64,000 nucleotides of DNA from Sphingosinicella sp942492965 (GTDB lineage Bacteria; Pseudomonadota; Alphaproteobacteria; Sphingomonadales; Sphingomonadaceae), in assembly GCA_942492965.1 (NCBI GenBank), contig OW818656.1:4340001-4404000 (forward strand), read 5' to 3'. The notes under the pieces were generated by a model that saw only the letters and a program-made list of their open reading frames with translations, was not told the DNA's origin and did no database searches. Each line of letters opens with the position of its first letter. The first letter of the stretch is position 1. Made by a program: the position numbers and the translations under genes. Shown here one piece after another: positions 24,604-33,618 of this stretch.

Positions 24604-26211
24604 ATGATTGCTGAAACCGTCCGCCCTGCTCGCCAGAGGGGTTTCCTGGGTTTCATCGAGCGTGTGGGCAACTACTTGCCCGACCCGACGATCATCTTCA
24701 TTTATTTGATCGCCGCGCTGATGCTGCTTTCCGCGCTCGGGGCGGCGCTGGGATGGAGCGCATCGCTACCTTTCTCGGGCGCGGAAGCCCCGGCCAACGC
24801 CGAACTCGCAAATGGCGTGCTCACGTACCGGGCATCCAGCCTCTTCTCCGCTGAAAATATCACGCGTCTGTTCACCGAGATGCCGCGAACCTATGCAAAC
24901 TTCGCGCCGCTCGGCATCGTCCTCACCATCATGATGGGCGCGGCTGTGGCGGAACGATCGGGGCTGTTTTTCGCGCTAATCCGCGGCTCGCTTCGCAACA
25001 CACCGCGCCGCTACATGTCGCCGATCATCGCGGTGGTGGGGATGGTGTCGCATCATGCCGCCGATGCCGCCTATGTCGTTTTGATTCCGATGGCGGCGGT
25101 GCTCTTCGCCTCCGTCGGGCGCCACCCGCTTGCCGGGATTGCAGCGGCGCTCGCTGCCGTATCGGGCGGATATGCCGGGAACATCATGCCCGGTCAGCTC
25201 GATGTCCTGCTGTTCAGCTTCACGCAGGAAGCGGCCCGTATCGTCGAACCCGGCTGGACGATGAACCCGCTCGGAAACTGGTATTTCATCCTCGCTATCG
25301 TCATCTTCTTCACGCCGATCATCTGGTTCATCACCGATAAGGTCGTCGAACCGCGCCTCGGGACATGGAACGAAGAGGTCGACGAAGCGCTCCGTGCTGA
25401 TCTTGGAAAGGGCGCGCTCAGCAACGACGAGCGCCGCGGCCTGCGCCATGCCGGTGTTGCCGCGTTGGTGATCGTGGGGCTGTTCACCGCCTTGTGTCTC
25501 TGGCCCGGCTACACCCCTTTCGTGAATCAAGACGCCGAAGGCCCGATCCGGCTGCAACCGCTCTACGCCTCTATCATCGCAGCCTTGTTCATTCTGTTTC
25601 TTGTTACCGGTGCAGTGTTCGGACGCGCAGTCGGCACCGTGAAGGTTTCATCAGACATCATCGAGATGATGCGCGAAGGCGTAAAAACGATCGCGCCCTA
25701 TCTCGTCTTCGTGTTCTTTGCCGCGCATTTCGTGGCGATGTTCAACTGGTCAGGCATTGGCCCCATCATTGCGATCAGCGGCGCCGAAAAATTGCAGGGC
25801 ATGAGCCTTCCCGCCCCTCTCCTGCTGACCTGCGTGCTCCTCCTGTCCTCGGTGCTCGATCTGTTCATCGGATCGGCAACGGCGAAATGGAGCGTGTTGT
25901 CCTCTGTGGTCGTGCCGATGTTCATGCTCCTCGGCATCAGCCCGGAAATGACCACCGCCGCCTATCGCATGGGGGACAGCTACACGAACATCATGACGCC
26001 GCTGATGAACTATTTCCCGCTTGTCCTCGTGTTCTGCCAGCGGTGGGACAAATCGATGGGCGTCGGCTCGCTCCTCGCGCTGATGCTGCCCTATGCGCTC
26101 TGTTTCATGGCCACCGGGATCGCGATGACCGTTGGCTGGGTGGCGTTGGATCTCCCGCTCGGGCCCGGCGCTCAGGTCTTCTATCAAGTCGCCGCGCACG
26201 CTGTGCCTTGA
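24604..26211 (+). CDS. AbgT-family (p-aminobenzoyl-glutamate type) transporter
   Basis: The 535-residue inner membrane protein has about 11-13 hydrophobic segments. It shows the AbgT pattern: GFIERVGNYLPDPTIIFIYLI at the start, VVGMVSHHAADAAYVVLIPM in the middle, and MGDSYTNIMTPLMNYFPL toward the end. Members import p-aminobenzoyl-glutamate or export sulphonamide-like compounds. Here an M20 amidohydrolase follows 58 bases downstream, the same pairing as AbgT with AbgA/AbgB. I therefore infer uptake of an N-acyl amino acid that is then hydrolysed. AGGAGGT lies directly before ATG 24604. Confidence 0.9.
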   Translation: MIAETVRPARQRGFLGFIERVGNYLPDPTIIFIYLIAALMLLSALGAALGWSASLPFSGAEAPANAELANGVLTYRASSLFSAENITRLFTEMPRTYANFAPLGIVLTIMMGAAVAERSGLFFALIRGSLRNTPRRYMSPIIAVVGMVSHHAADAAYVVLIPMAAVLFASVGRHPLAGIAAALAAVSGGYAGNIMPGQLDVLLFSFTQEAARIVEPGWTMNPLGNWYFILAIVIFFTPIIWFITDKVVEPRLGTWNEEVDEALRADLGKGALSNDERRGLRHAGVAALVIVGLFTALCLWPGYTPFVNQDAEGPIRLQPLYASIIAALFILFLVTGAVFGRAVGTVKVSSDIIEMMREGVKTIAPYLVFVFFAAHFVAMFNWSGIGPIIAISGAEKLQGMSLPAPLLLTCVLLLSSVLDLFIGSATAKWSVLSSVVVPMFMLLGISPEMTTAAYRMGDSYTNIMTPLMNYFPLVLVFCQRWDKSMGVGSLLALMLPYALCFMATGIAMTVGWVALDLPLGPGAQVFYQVAAHAVP

Positions 26212-26269
26212 CGGGAGACGAAGATGAAAATCGCCCCCACACCGTCGCAGTGCCAGGAGAAGTGTCCGT

Positions 26270-27466
26270 ATGCCCGTTGATCTGACATCGCTCGAAGGGG
26301 ACATGACCGCCTGGCGGAGGCACATCCACCAGCATCCTGAACTCGGCTTTCACGAGCAGGGAACCGTACGCTTCATCCTCGATCGCCTCGCCGAATTCGG
26401 GATCGACGAGGTTCACAACGGAATCGGCGGCACCGGAATCGTCGCGACGATCCGGGCCGGGCAGTCAAACCGTGCGATCGGCATCCGGGCCGATATCGAC
26501 GCGCTGCCGATGACGGAACTCACCCAATCGGATCACCGATCCTGCACGCCGGGCGTGATGCACGCCTGCGGCCACGATGGGCACGCGACGATGCTGCTCG
26601 GCGCAGCGAAGCATCTCGCGGCCACGCGCAATTTCGACGGCGCGGTTCATCTGATCTTTCAGCCCGCCGAAGAATCGCTTGGCTATCAGGGCCCGGGCGG
26701 AGACCCCGATGGCGGCGCCAGCGCGATGATCCGCGACGGGCTGTTCGAACGCTTCCCGATGGAGGCGATCTTCGGCATCCACAACCGCCCCGGCATCGCC
26801 GCCGGAAAGCTCGCCGGACGCGCCGGCGCGCTTTACGCCGCCGCCGACCGCTTCGAGATTGTCGTGTCCGGCAAAGGAGGACACGCCGCGCGCCCGCACC
26901 TGACGATCGATCCCGTACTCGTCGCGGCGCAGATCGTCGTCGCGGTGCAGAGCATCGCCGCCCGCAACGCCGATCCGATGGATTCGGTGGTCGTGTCGAT
27001 CTGCAAGGTCGAGGCGGGCACGGCGTTCAACATCATCGCCGATGAAGCCCGGATGGGCGGCACGGTGCGCACGCTGTCGCGCGCAAGCCAGGATGCCGTC
27101 GAGCAGCGGCTGCGCGATATCGTGACGGGGGTTGCGGCATCGTTCGGCGCGACCGCCGAACTCCATTACGAGCGCGGCTACCCTGCCCTGCACAACCCCG
27201 CCGATCTCTATGCGCGGGTGCGCGAGATCGCGATCGACGTCGTCGGCTGCGACCGCTTCGTCGATCTTGATGTGCCAACCATGGGCGGCGAGGATTTCGC
27301 CCGCTATCTCGATGTCGTTCCCGGCTGCTTCCTCCTGCTCGGCAATGGCGACGAAGGTCCCGGATCGGTCATGCTGCACAATTCGCATTATGCCTATGAC
27401 GACAGCATTTCGCCCACGGGAGCAGCGCTGTGGGTCGCCTTGGCCGAGGCTTTCCTGCCGAAATAA
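26270..27466 (+). CDS. M20 family amidohydrolase (hippurate hydrolase/AbgB-like)
   Basis: The 398-residue protein has the di-metal ligands of M20 enzymes: MHACGHDGHATMLLGAAKHL, the general-base glutamate in QPAEESLG, and VPTMGGEDFARYL near the end. The dimerisation lid contains GKGGHAARPH. These enzymes split an amide bond between an acyl group and an amino acid. Following an AbgT transporter it should act on the imported compound in the cytoplasm. It precedes the acylase gene by 22 bases. A second M20 gene of the same type is at 61806-62969. Confidence 0.9.
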   Translation: MPVDLTSLEGDMTAWRRHIHQHPELGFHEQGTVRFILDRLAEFGIDEVHNGIGGTGIVATIRAGQSNRAIGIRADIDALPMTELTQSDHRSCTPGVMHACGHDGHATMLLGAAKHLAATRNFDGAVHLIFQPAEESLGYQGPGGDPDGGASAMIRDGLFERFPMEAIFGIHNRPGIAAGKLAGRAGALYAAADRFEIVVSGKGGHAARPHLTIDPVLVAAQIVVAVQSIAARNADPMDSVVVSICKVEAGTAFNIIADEARMGGTVRTLSRASQDAVEQRLRDIVTGVAASFGATAELHYERGYPALHNPADLYARVREIAIDVVGCDRFVDLDVPTMGGEDFARYLDVVPGCFLLLGNGDEGPGSVMLHNSHYAYDDSISPTGAALWVALAEAFLPK

Positions 27467-27488
27467 TGGTACCTGGGAGACGCTTTTC

Positions 27489-29915
27489 ATGCGCCGTTCA
27501 ATCATTGCCGTCCTGCTGGGCACGCTCGCTTCAATATCCGCTGCGCAGGCGCAGACCGACAAGGCTGGGCAGGTCACCATCTACCGCGACGGGTTCGGCG
27601 TACCGCATGTTCAGGCCGAAACCTCCAGCGCAGTGATGTTCGGCGCGGGCTATGCGATCGCGCATGATCGGCTCGCCGCGATGGAACTGGCGCGCCACAA
27701 TACGCAGGGGCGCCGCGCCGAGTTGATAGGCGCATCGGCGGTCGAAGCCGACAAGATGATGCGCGGTCGCAAACTCTCCGACGAGACGCTGATGCAGCGC
27801 TATCGCGCGCTCGCGCCCGAGCACCGGGATATGATCCGGGCGATGGTCGATGGCATCAACAAGCGTATCGACACGGTGAATGCCGATCCAAAGCGCCTCA
27901 CACCGCTCGAGTTCATTCGCTGGGGCACCAAGCCGACGCGCTGGAGCCTCGTGGAATATCTCGCCCTCATTTCTGCCGCGCCGCTCGGCCGCGAGACCTT
28001 TGAAATCCGGAATCTCGAATTCCTGAAGGATGTGACGGATCGCTATGGCCGGGAAAAGGCCTGGCAGATCTTCAACGATGTCGTGCCGATCTCCGACCCG
28101 GATTCCCCGACGACCATCCCCGCCGGCGATGACCTCGCGCCCGCGCGGCCCGTGCCCGTACCTGTCCTTGCCTCCGCCCAGCTACCGACGAACAGCGTCG
28201 CCTCTGCGTCAGCACAAACGGCGCCGGTAGAGCCCGTGAAAGGCGCCAGCCGCTGCATGGTCGTCGGCCCGGAAAAATCGGCGAGCGGCAAGGTGCTGAT
28301 GCTGGAAGCCACCGCAGACGGTCCCGAAATCCACCTGCACGGCGGCGGCTTCGACAATGCCGGTTTCGGCTCGACCGGCTGGGGCATTCCCACGATGGGG
28401 CGCGGCGCCCAGCACGGCTGGCTCCTCGTGTCGGGCAGCAGCGAAGCCGGCACGGTATTCGCCGAAAAGCTCAATCCCGCAAACCGCTACGAATACTGGC
28501 ACAAGGGCGGATGGAAAAAGATGGAGCGCCGCACCGAGACCATCAAGGTCAAGGACGCCGCGCCCGTCACCCATGAGGTCGCGTGGACGATCCACGGCCC
28601 GGTAATCGCCTGGAATGCCGAAAACGGCACGGCCTATGCGCAGCAGATGGGCGTTCACGGCAGGGAGCTCGACACTTGGGTCGCCTTCGCCGAAATGGGC
28701 CGCGCGAAAAGTCTGGCCGAATTCAGGGAAAAGGGCGTCGATCGTCTCGGCTGGAATCTCGGCGCCTGCTACGGTGGCGAGGACGGCACCATCGCCTATT
28801 TCGAAGCAGGCGCGCTTCCGAAGAAAGCCGCTGGCGTCGATCCGCGCCTGCCGACGCCCGGCACCGGCGAATATGAATGGACCGGTTTCCTGACGCCGCA
28901 GGAAAAGCCGCACATGGTCAACCCGCGTCAGGCCTATCTCTTCTCGTGGAACAGCAAGGCGACGAGCTGGTCGCAGGAGGGTGACAGTGCGCGCATCGGC
29001 GCGACCTTCCGCACGTGGCTCGGCGACCGGCTGGCGAAGGCGGGCCAATCGCTGACGCTGCTCGACATGCGTGACTTCAACGGCCAGATCTTCAACGCGC
29101 TCGGCGCGGTCGATCGCAACCAGGCCGCGCCCGACTTTTTCGCGCCCTATTTCCGGGAAGCGATCGCGGCGAGCGACGAGCCCGAAGTGAAGCGCGCCAC
29201 CGAATACATGCTGAACTTCAACGGTCTCTATCAGGATCGCGACGCCGACCAGAAATACGACGATCCGGGCCTGACCCTCTATCGCGCCTGGCTGGAAGTC
29301 GCCCCGCGTACACTGTTCGGCGACGACATGGGCGAATGGTGGAAGAAGATCGACACTGACCGTTACCTCACCTATCAGTCGAGCTTGCTGCTGCGCGCGT
29401 TTCAGGGCGATGCGGCCGGAGCCCCGCTGGCGACCGACTATCTCAACGATCGCAACCGCGCTGCCGTGATGATCGACACGATCAAGGCGACGATCGCGCA
29501 GGTCAAAGGGCGCTTTCCCGGCAAGGACATGGCCGAATGGAAGCAGGCGATCTTCTGGAAATATTTCGATGCATCGCTGGAAACACCGGACCGCCCGCAA
29601 ATGGCGGAAGACGCGCCCGAACGCCGTCTTTCGGCAGTGCTGCGTCTCGGGCCGACGATGGCGCCGCACAACGGCGGCGAAAGCTGGGTGGGCCTGATGG
29701 AAATAGGGCGCAATCAGCGCGCGCTCTATTCGGTCGTCGATGCCGGCGGCCAGAACCTGTTCATCGATCCCGACGGCAAGGGCAATCCCCACCTCACCGA
29801 CCAGACCATGATGCACGAAACCAACGAGCTCAAAAAAATCTCGCTCGTGCCCGATGAGATACGCAAGACCGCAGTGTCGAGCGTGACGCTCGAATATCGA
29901 CCACGGGCACGTTAG
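27489..29915 (+). CDS. penicillin-acylase-family Ntn hydrolase (exported), atypical active site
   Basis: The 808-residue precursor has a signal peptide (IIAVLLGTLASISAAQAQ) and an alpha chain with DGFGVPHVQAETSSAVMFGAGYAIAHDRLA. A linker follows, then a beta-chain start at KGASRCMVVG where Ser254 would be the N-terminal nucleophile. Acylases cut amide bonds of N-acylated amines, lactones or peptides in the periplasm after self-cleavage. Usual family members have Ser-Asn at this point and an ANDPHL motif; here the residue after Ser is Arg and the later motif is missing. The fold assignment is firm but the substrate, and possibly activity, may differ. Confidence 0.8.
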   Translation: MRRSIIAVLLGTLASISAAQAQTDKAGQVTIYRDGFGVPHVQAETSSAVMFGAGYAIAHDRLAAMELARHNTQGRRAELIGASAVEADKMMRGRKLSDETLMQRYRALAPEHRDMIRAMVDGINKRIDTVNADPKRLTPLEFIRWGTKPTRWSLVEYLALISAAPLGRETFEIRNLEFLKDVTDRYGREKAWQIFNDVVPISDPDSPTTIPAGDDLAPARPVPVPVLASAQLPTNSVASASAQTAPVEPVKGASRCMVVGPEKSASGKVLMLEATADGPEIHLHGGGFDNAGFGSTGWGIPTMGRGAQHGWLLVSGSSEAGTVFAEKLNPANRYEYWHKGGWKKMERRTETIKVKDAAPVTHEVAWTIHGPVIAWNAENGTAYAQQMGVHGRELDTWVAFAEMGRAKSLAEFREKGVDRLGWNLGACYGGEDGTIAYFEAGALPKKAAGVDPRLPTPGTGEYEWTGFLTPQEKPHMVNPRQAYLFSWNSKATSWSQEGDSARIGATFRTWLGDRLAKAGQSLTLLDMRDFNGQIFNALGAVDRNQAAPDFFAPYFREAIAASDEPEVKRATEYMLNFNGLYQDRDADQKYDDPGLTLYRAWLEVAPRTLFGDDMGEWWKKIDTDRYLTYQSSLLLRAFQGDAAGAPLATDYLNDRNRAAVMIDTIKATIAQVKGRFPGKDMAEWKQAIFWKYFDASLETPDRPQMAEDAPERRLSAVLRLGPTMAPHNGGESWVGLMEIGRNQRALYSVVDAGGQNLFIDPDGKGNPHLTDQTMMHETNELKKISLVPDEIRKTAVSSVTLEYRPRAR

Positions 29916-29927
29916 CGAACCGCACCC

Positions 29928-31328
29928 GTGCGTCAGACATCCACGATTCCACCCGCAGCGATCGGCAGCTACTGGCTCGAGAGCTGCGACGACGATCTGA
30001 CGCCGCGCCCCGCGCTCGCCGGAGATGAGATCGTCGATGTCGCGATCATGGGCGGCGGCTTCTCGGGGCTCTGGACCGCCTATTTCCTGCTGCGACACGA
30101 TCCGAACCTCTCCATCGCAATCGTCGAGCGTCAATTTTGCGGCTTCGGCGCATCGGGCCGCAACGGCGGCTGGTGCTCGCCGCGCTTTCCGATCAATCCC
30201 TCGGCGCTCACCCGCCGCTTCGGAATCAAGACGGCCCGCTCAATGCTGCTCGCCCAGCAGGCGATGGTCGACGAGGTCGGCCACATCTGCGCGGAGGAAG
30301 GCATCGATGCGCATTTCAATCCGGCGGGCGTGTTGACGCTTGCCCGCAGCGCCGATCAAGTGCCATCGCTGCGCCAATCGTTTGACGCCTATGCCAAGCT
30401 CGGCATGACAGACGGTTGCGAACTTCTGGATGCCAACCGGGCGCTGGACACCGTGTATGCGACCGGGGTGCAAGGTGCATTCCGCCTGCGCGCCGGCGCC
30501 ACCATCCACCCCGGCCGTCTCGTGCGCGGGCTGGCGCGCGCGGTCGAGCGGCGCGGCGTGCGCATCTATGAAGGCACCGAGGTGCTGAGCACCATCGATG
30601 GCACCGAACCCGCGCTCGTGACCGCGGGGGGAACCATCCGCGCGCGGCGCGCCGTTCTGTTCGCGGGCGAGGCCTACCTGACCGGACAGACCGAATATCG
30701 CCGCCGGCTGATCCCGATGGCCTCGACGATCATGCTCACGGCGCCCCTCACGGCAGAGCAATGGAAGCAGGTCGGCTGGAGCGGCGGTGAATGCCTCAGC
30801 TCCTATGTCCACACGACCAATTATCTCACGCGGACGGCCGACGGAAGGATCCTTTTTGGCAGCCGCGGCGCGCCCTATCGCTATGGCTCGGACATGTGCG
30901 AAACCGCGCTTCAGGAAAATGCCAATTTTGACTGGATCCGTGATCGGCTGATCGAATGGTGGCCTGCGCTCGAAGATATTGCCTTCACCCATCAATGGGC
31001 GGGCTATCTCGGCATCCCGCGTGACTGGCTGCCAACCGTACATTTCGATCCCGAGCGCCGCGTCGGCCACAGCTACGGCTATACGGGTCATGGCGTCATC
31101 ACCAGCGCGATCTGCGCGCGGGCCCTCGCCCGGCTCGTTTCCGGCGATGAGCCCGCTGCAGACACCCCTTATGTCCGCAAGCAGGCACCGAACTGGGAGG
31201 CCGAACCGCTACGCTGGGCGGGCATCCGCTATGTCCAGAACGCCTTCCTGCGCATGGACCTGGCGGAGGCCGCCGGGCGGCAGCCTCCGTTGGATTCCGG
31301 TCTGGCGAAATATCTGGGCGAACCCTGA
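29928..31328 (+). CDS. FAD-dependent amine/amino acid oxidoreductase (DAO family)
   Basis: The 466-residue protein has the dinucleotide fold VDVAIMGGGFSGLWTAYFLL near residue 35 and FGASGRNGGWCSPRFP, the flavin-contact segment found in PuuB-like oxidases. A C-terminal GYTGHGVITSAICARALA completes the FAD site. It probably oxidises a primary or secondary amine to an imine or aldehyde. Translation starts at GTG 29928, 12 bases after the acylase stop, so it is last in the receptor-AbgT-M20-acylase run. It belongs to the same type as the protein at 47765-49045. Confidence 0.85.
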   Translation: MRQTSTIPPAAIGSYWLESCDDDLTPRPALAGDEIVDVAIMGGGFSGLWTAYFLLRHDPNLSIAIVERQFCGFGASGRNGGWCSPRFPINPSALTRRFGIKTARSMLLAQQAMVDEVGHICAEEGIDAHFNPAGVLTLARSADQVPSLRQSFDAYAKLGMTDGCELLDANRALDTVYATGVQGAFRLRAGATIHPGRLVRGLARAVERRGVRIYEGTEVLSTIDGTEPALVTAGGTIRARRAVLFAGEAYLTGQTEYRRRLIPMASTIMLTAPLTAEQWKQVGWSGGECLSSYVHTTNYLTRTADGRILFGSRGAPYRYGSDMCETALQENANFDWIRDRLIEWWPALEDIAFTHQWAGYLGIPRDWLPTVHFDPERRVGHSYGYTGHGVITSAICARALARLVSGDEPAADTPYVRKQAPNWEAEPLRWAGIRYVQNAFLRMDLAEAAGRQPPLDSGLAKYLGEP

Positions 31329-31329
31329 C

Positions 31330-33405
31330 CTATTCCGCCTTTGCCCGAAGCGCCTGTTCAAGTCCCGGTACAAACCCTGCACCGGTCTTTACCTCGACCC
31401 GCGATCCAACAAGATCGTCGCCATAGGGTTCCGCCGGCCCGCCGAGGCACTTCGAAAGAAAATTCTCGGCAATCGCGGCAAAGGAAACATTGGTGGCATC
31501 CTTCGCGTAGACATGCCCCTCATCGGGATAGAAGGCGTAGGTGACCGGCTTGCCGCGCGCCTTCAACGCATCGACAATTTCCTGCGACTGGTCGGGAAAG
31601 ATGCGCGGATCGTTGGCACCGTTGGTGACGAGAAGCGGCTTGGAGATCGCATCGACGCGAGAAATCGGGGACCGCCGCAGCAAATCAGCCGCGCCTTCCT
31701 TGGTCGATGGGTCCCCCATCCGATTGAGGAATTGCGGCTTCTGCCATGTCCACCATTCGGGCATCGAGGATGCGAGCCGCACGAGATTGCTGGGCCCGGC
31801 AAGGTCCACGCCGCACTGGAAGGTATCGGGCGTGAAGCTCAGCGACACGAGCGTCGAATAGCCGCCGTAAGACAGCCCCATCACCGCAACGCGATCCTTC
31901 GTCGTCACGCCTTTATCGATCGCCCACCCCACGGCATCGAGCAGGTCGTCATGCATCGTTTCCGACCATTTCCTATCGGCTTTCGCCATGAAAGCGCTTC
32001 CGAAACCACTCGATCCGCGAAAATTCACGGACAGGACCGCGTAACCCCGGTCCGCGAGCCAGACGTGCTGCGGATCGAACGCCAGATCGTCGCGCAGCCA
32101 GGGCCCACCGTGGACGAGGAGAACGAGCGGCACCGGCTTCACAGGCATACCGTCCGCGCCAAGTTTGGCGCGCGTCGGAAGTGTCAGATAGCTCGGCAGG
32201 TTAAGCCCATCGCGCGACGTGATGGTCACGGGTGTGCGGCGCGCAAGCGTCCGCTGATCTACCGTCGGACGCGTTGACACCAACGGCGTCAGCGTCCGAC
32301 TCTTCCTGTCCCACCAGCTATAACGATCGGCGCGGTGCGGCACGGTTTCAAGCAGCAGCCAGCGCGCATTGTCTGGGGTTTGACCCGCGATTCTGAACGG
32401 CCCCGCGACCGCCGCCTCAAGCGCCGAGAACTCGGCACGCACGTCATCCGACCGCACTGTCCATTCGCTCACGAGCGGATCTTCGCGCGTCGCCAGCAGC
32501 GTGCCGCTCTCCTCGTCGAACAGCGGCTCCATGATGTCGGCGCGCTGGGCTTCGGCCAGCAGGGTCTTCTCGGCGGTCGCTAGGTCCATCGAAACAAGGT
32601 TCGCCTTGTCTCCCCCGCGACTGTCGAGCATCGTGAGCCCCCCTGTCGCATCAAGTCCGAAGACCTTTGAATTGCGCAGCGAAACGAGCGGCATGGTCAT
32701 GAATTCGCTCGGCCCGGAAGGATCGAGGCGGAAATAGGTCCAGGAACCGTCGTCGTTGCCGCGAATGCCCATCCGGATATTCAAATCGGGATCGGCAGTG
32801 ACATCGATATAATGCGCGTCGTTACGGAACACTTCGGTACGCTGGCCGGTCGCAAGATCGATGCGATAGATGTCGCGATACCGCCGGTCGCGGATGTTCA
32901 TGCCTACGAGGATTTCGCCGGGGCGCCGCGCCGAAACCTTGATGATCTTCGTCTGCACCGCCGGGTCGGCGGTGGCGTTGGTGATCGCCCGCGTCTCGAG
33001 GTTCGCGATCCAGAGCTGGTAGTGCTCTTCGCCGCCGAGGTCCTTCAGAATAAGGATATAGCGCCCGTCCGCGCTCCACTGAAAGCCGTCCGGGGGCCGG
33101 TTATCGAAGCGGGTGACAGCGGTGGCCGCCGCGAGGTCGTCGATCGGGGCGACCCAGATGTTGAGCACGCCGTTCAACGGGTGGAGAAAGGCGAGTTGCT
33201 TTCCGTCGGGGCTGATCTGGAGTTCGGAATAGGTGGGCGCCGCGAAAAGCGCATCGCGCGGGACGAGCGCCTTCTGCTGGGCCGCCTCCCCTGCCCAGGC
33301 TTCCGGCAGCGCACCCGGGACACCCCCGGCACAAATGAGCGCGGCAACCAAGGCAGCATGGCCGGTGCGGCGAAGGCATAGTCGCCGTAAAGCGTCGAAA
33401 CCCAT
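31330..33405 (-). CDS. exported prolyl oligopeptidase-family (S9) peptidase
   Basis: The 691-residue protein has a signal peptide (about residues 1-38), a seven-bladed propeller region, and a C-terminal alpha/beta hydrolase domain. Catalytic Ser512 is in GLSYGGYS, Asp599 in GANDPR and His631 in DEGH. S9 enzymes cleave short peptides, often after proline or releasing dipeptides. It should work in the periplasm and fits the theme of peptide use. The start at 33405 has GGGAG seven bases upstream; a longer frame to 33507 would cover the divergent promoter and lack a proper signal sequence. It is convergent with the FAD oxidoreductase gene and divergent from the second LysR. Confidence 0.88.
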   Translation of the reverse strand: MGFDALRRLCLRRTGHAALVAALICAGGVPGALPEAWAGEAAQQKALVPRDALFAAPTYSELQISPDGKQLAFLHPLNGVLNIWVAPIDDLAAATAVTRFDNRPPDGFQWSADGRYILILKDLGGEEHYQLWIANLETRAITNATADPAVQTKIIKVSARRPGEILVGMNIRDRRYRDIYRIDLATGQRTEVFRNDAHYIDVTADPDLNIRMGIRGNDDGSWTYFRLDPSGPSEFMTMPLVSLRNSKVFGLDATGGLTMLDSRGGDKANLVSMDLATAEKTLLAEAQRADIMEPLFDEESGTLLATREDPLVSEWTVRSDDVRAEFSALEAAVAGPFRIAGQTPDNARWLLLETVPHRADRYSWWDRKSRTLTPLVSTRPTVDQRTLARRTPVTITSRDGLNLPSYLTLPTRAKLGADGMPVKPVPLVLLVHGGPWLRDDLAFDPQHVWLADRGYAVLSVNFRGSSGFGSAFMAKADRKWSETMHDDLLDAVGWAIDKGVTTKDRVAVMGLSYGGYSTLVSLSFTPDTFQCGVDLAGPSNLVRLASSMPEWWTWQKPQFLNRMGDPSTKEGAADLLRRSPISRVDAISKPLLVTNGANDPRIFPDQSQEIVDALKARGKPVTYAFYPDEGHVYAKDATNVSFAAIAENFLSKCLGGPAEPYGDDLVGSRVEVKTGAGFVPGLEQALRAKAE

Positions 33406-33473
33406 ACCCAAACTCCCAAAATCAACCCCGGTTCCGGCAGGCAAGCGCCGGAAAAGCGGGATGGCCCCAATCG

Positions 33474-33531
33474 GCATAGATTGCCAATCGAGCCCTTCCG
33501 GGGCCAATACAGTTTATGGATCAATCTATGC
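33474..33531. promoter_or_regulatory. paired inverted repeats between S9 peptidase and LysR genes
   Basis: GCATAGATTG (33474-33483) and CAATCTATGC (33522-33531) are perfect 10-base inverted copies separated by 38 bases. Inside the left arm GATTG-C-CAATC (33479-33489) forms a second dyad. The element lies between the divergently read S9 gene (start 33405) and LysR gene (start 33619), the usual place for a LysR binding region in which two sites are spaced along one face of DNA. Confidence 0.5.
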
Positions 33532-33618
33532 GTACCAGGAAGCACCGCTCCGGCACGCGATCGTGTAGAAGAGGCGTGCGTTAATGGCTGCAGCGGGCAC
33601 AATGACGGGCAGATAACG

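Noticed and set aside
28209..30134. 641-codon open frame on the minus strand
   Set aside because: Antisense shadow of the acylase gene and the start of the FAD oxidoreductase gene.
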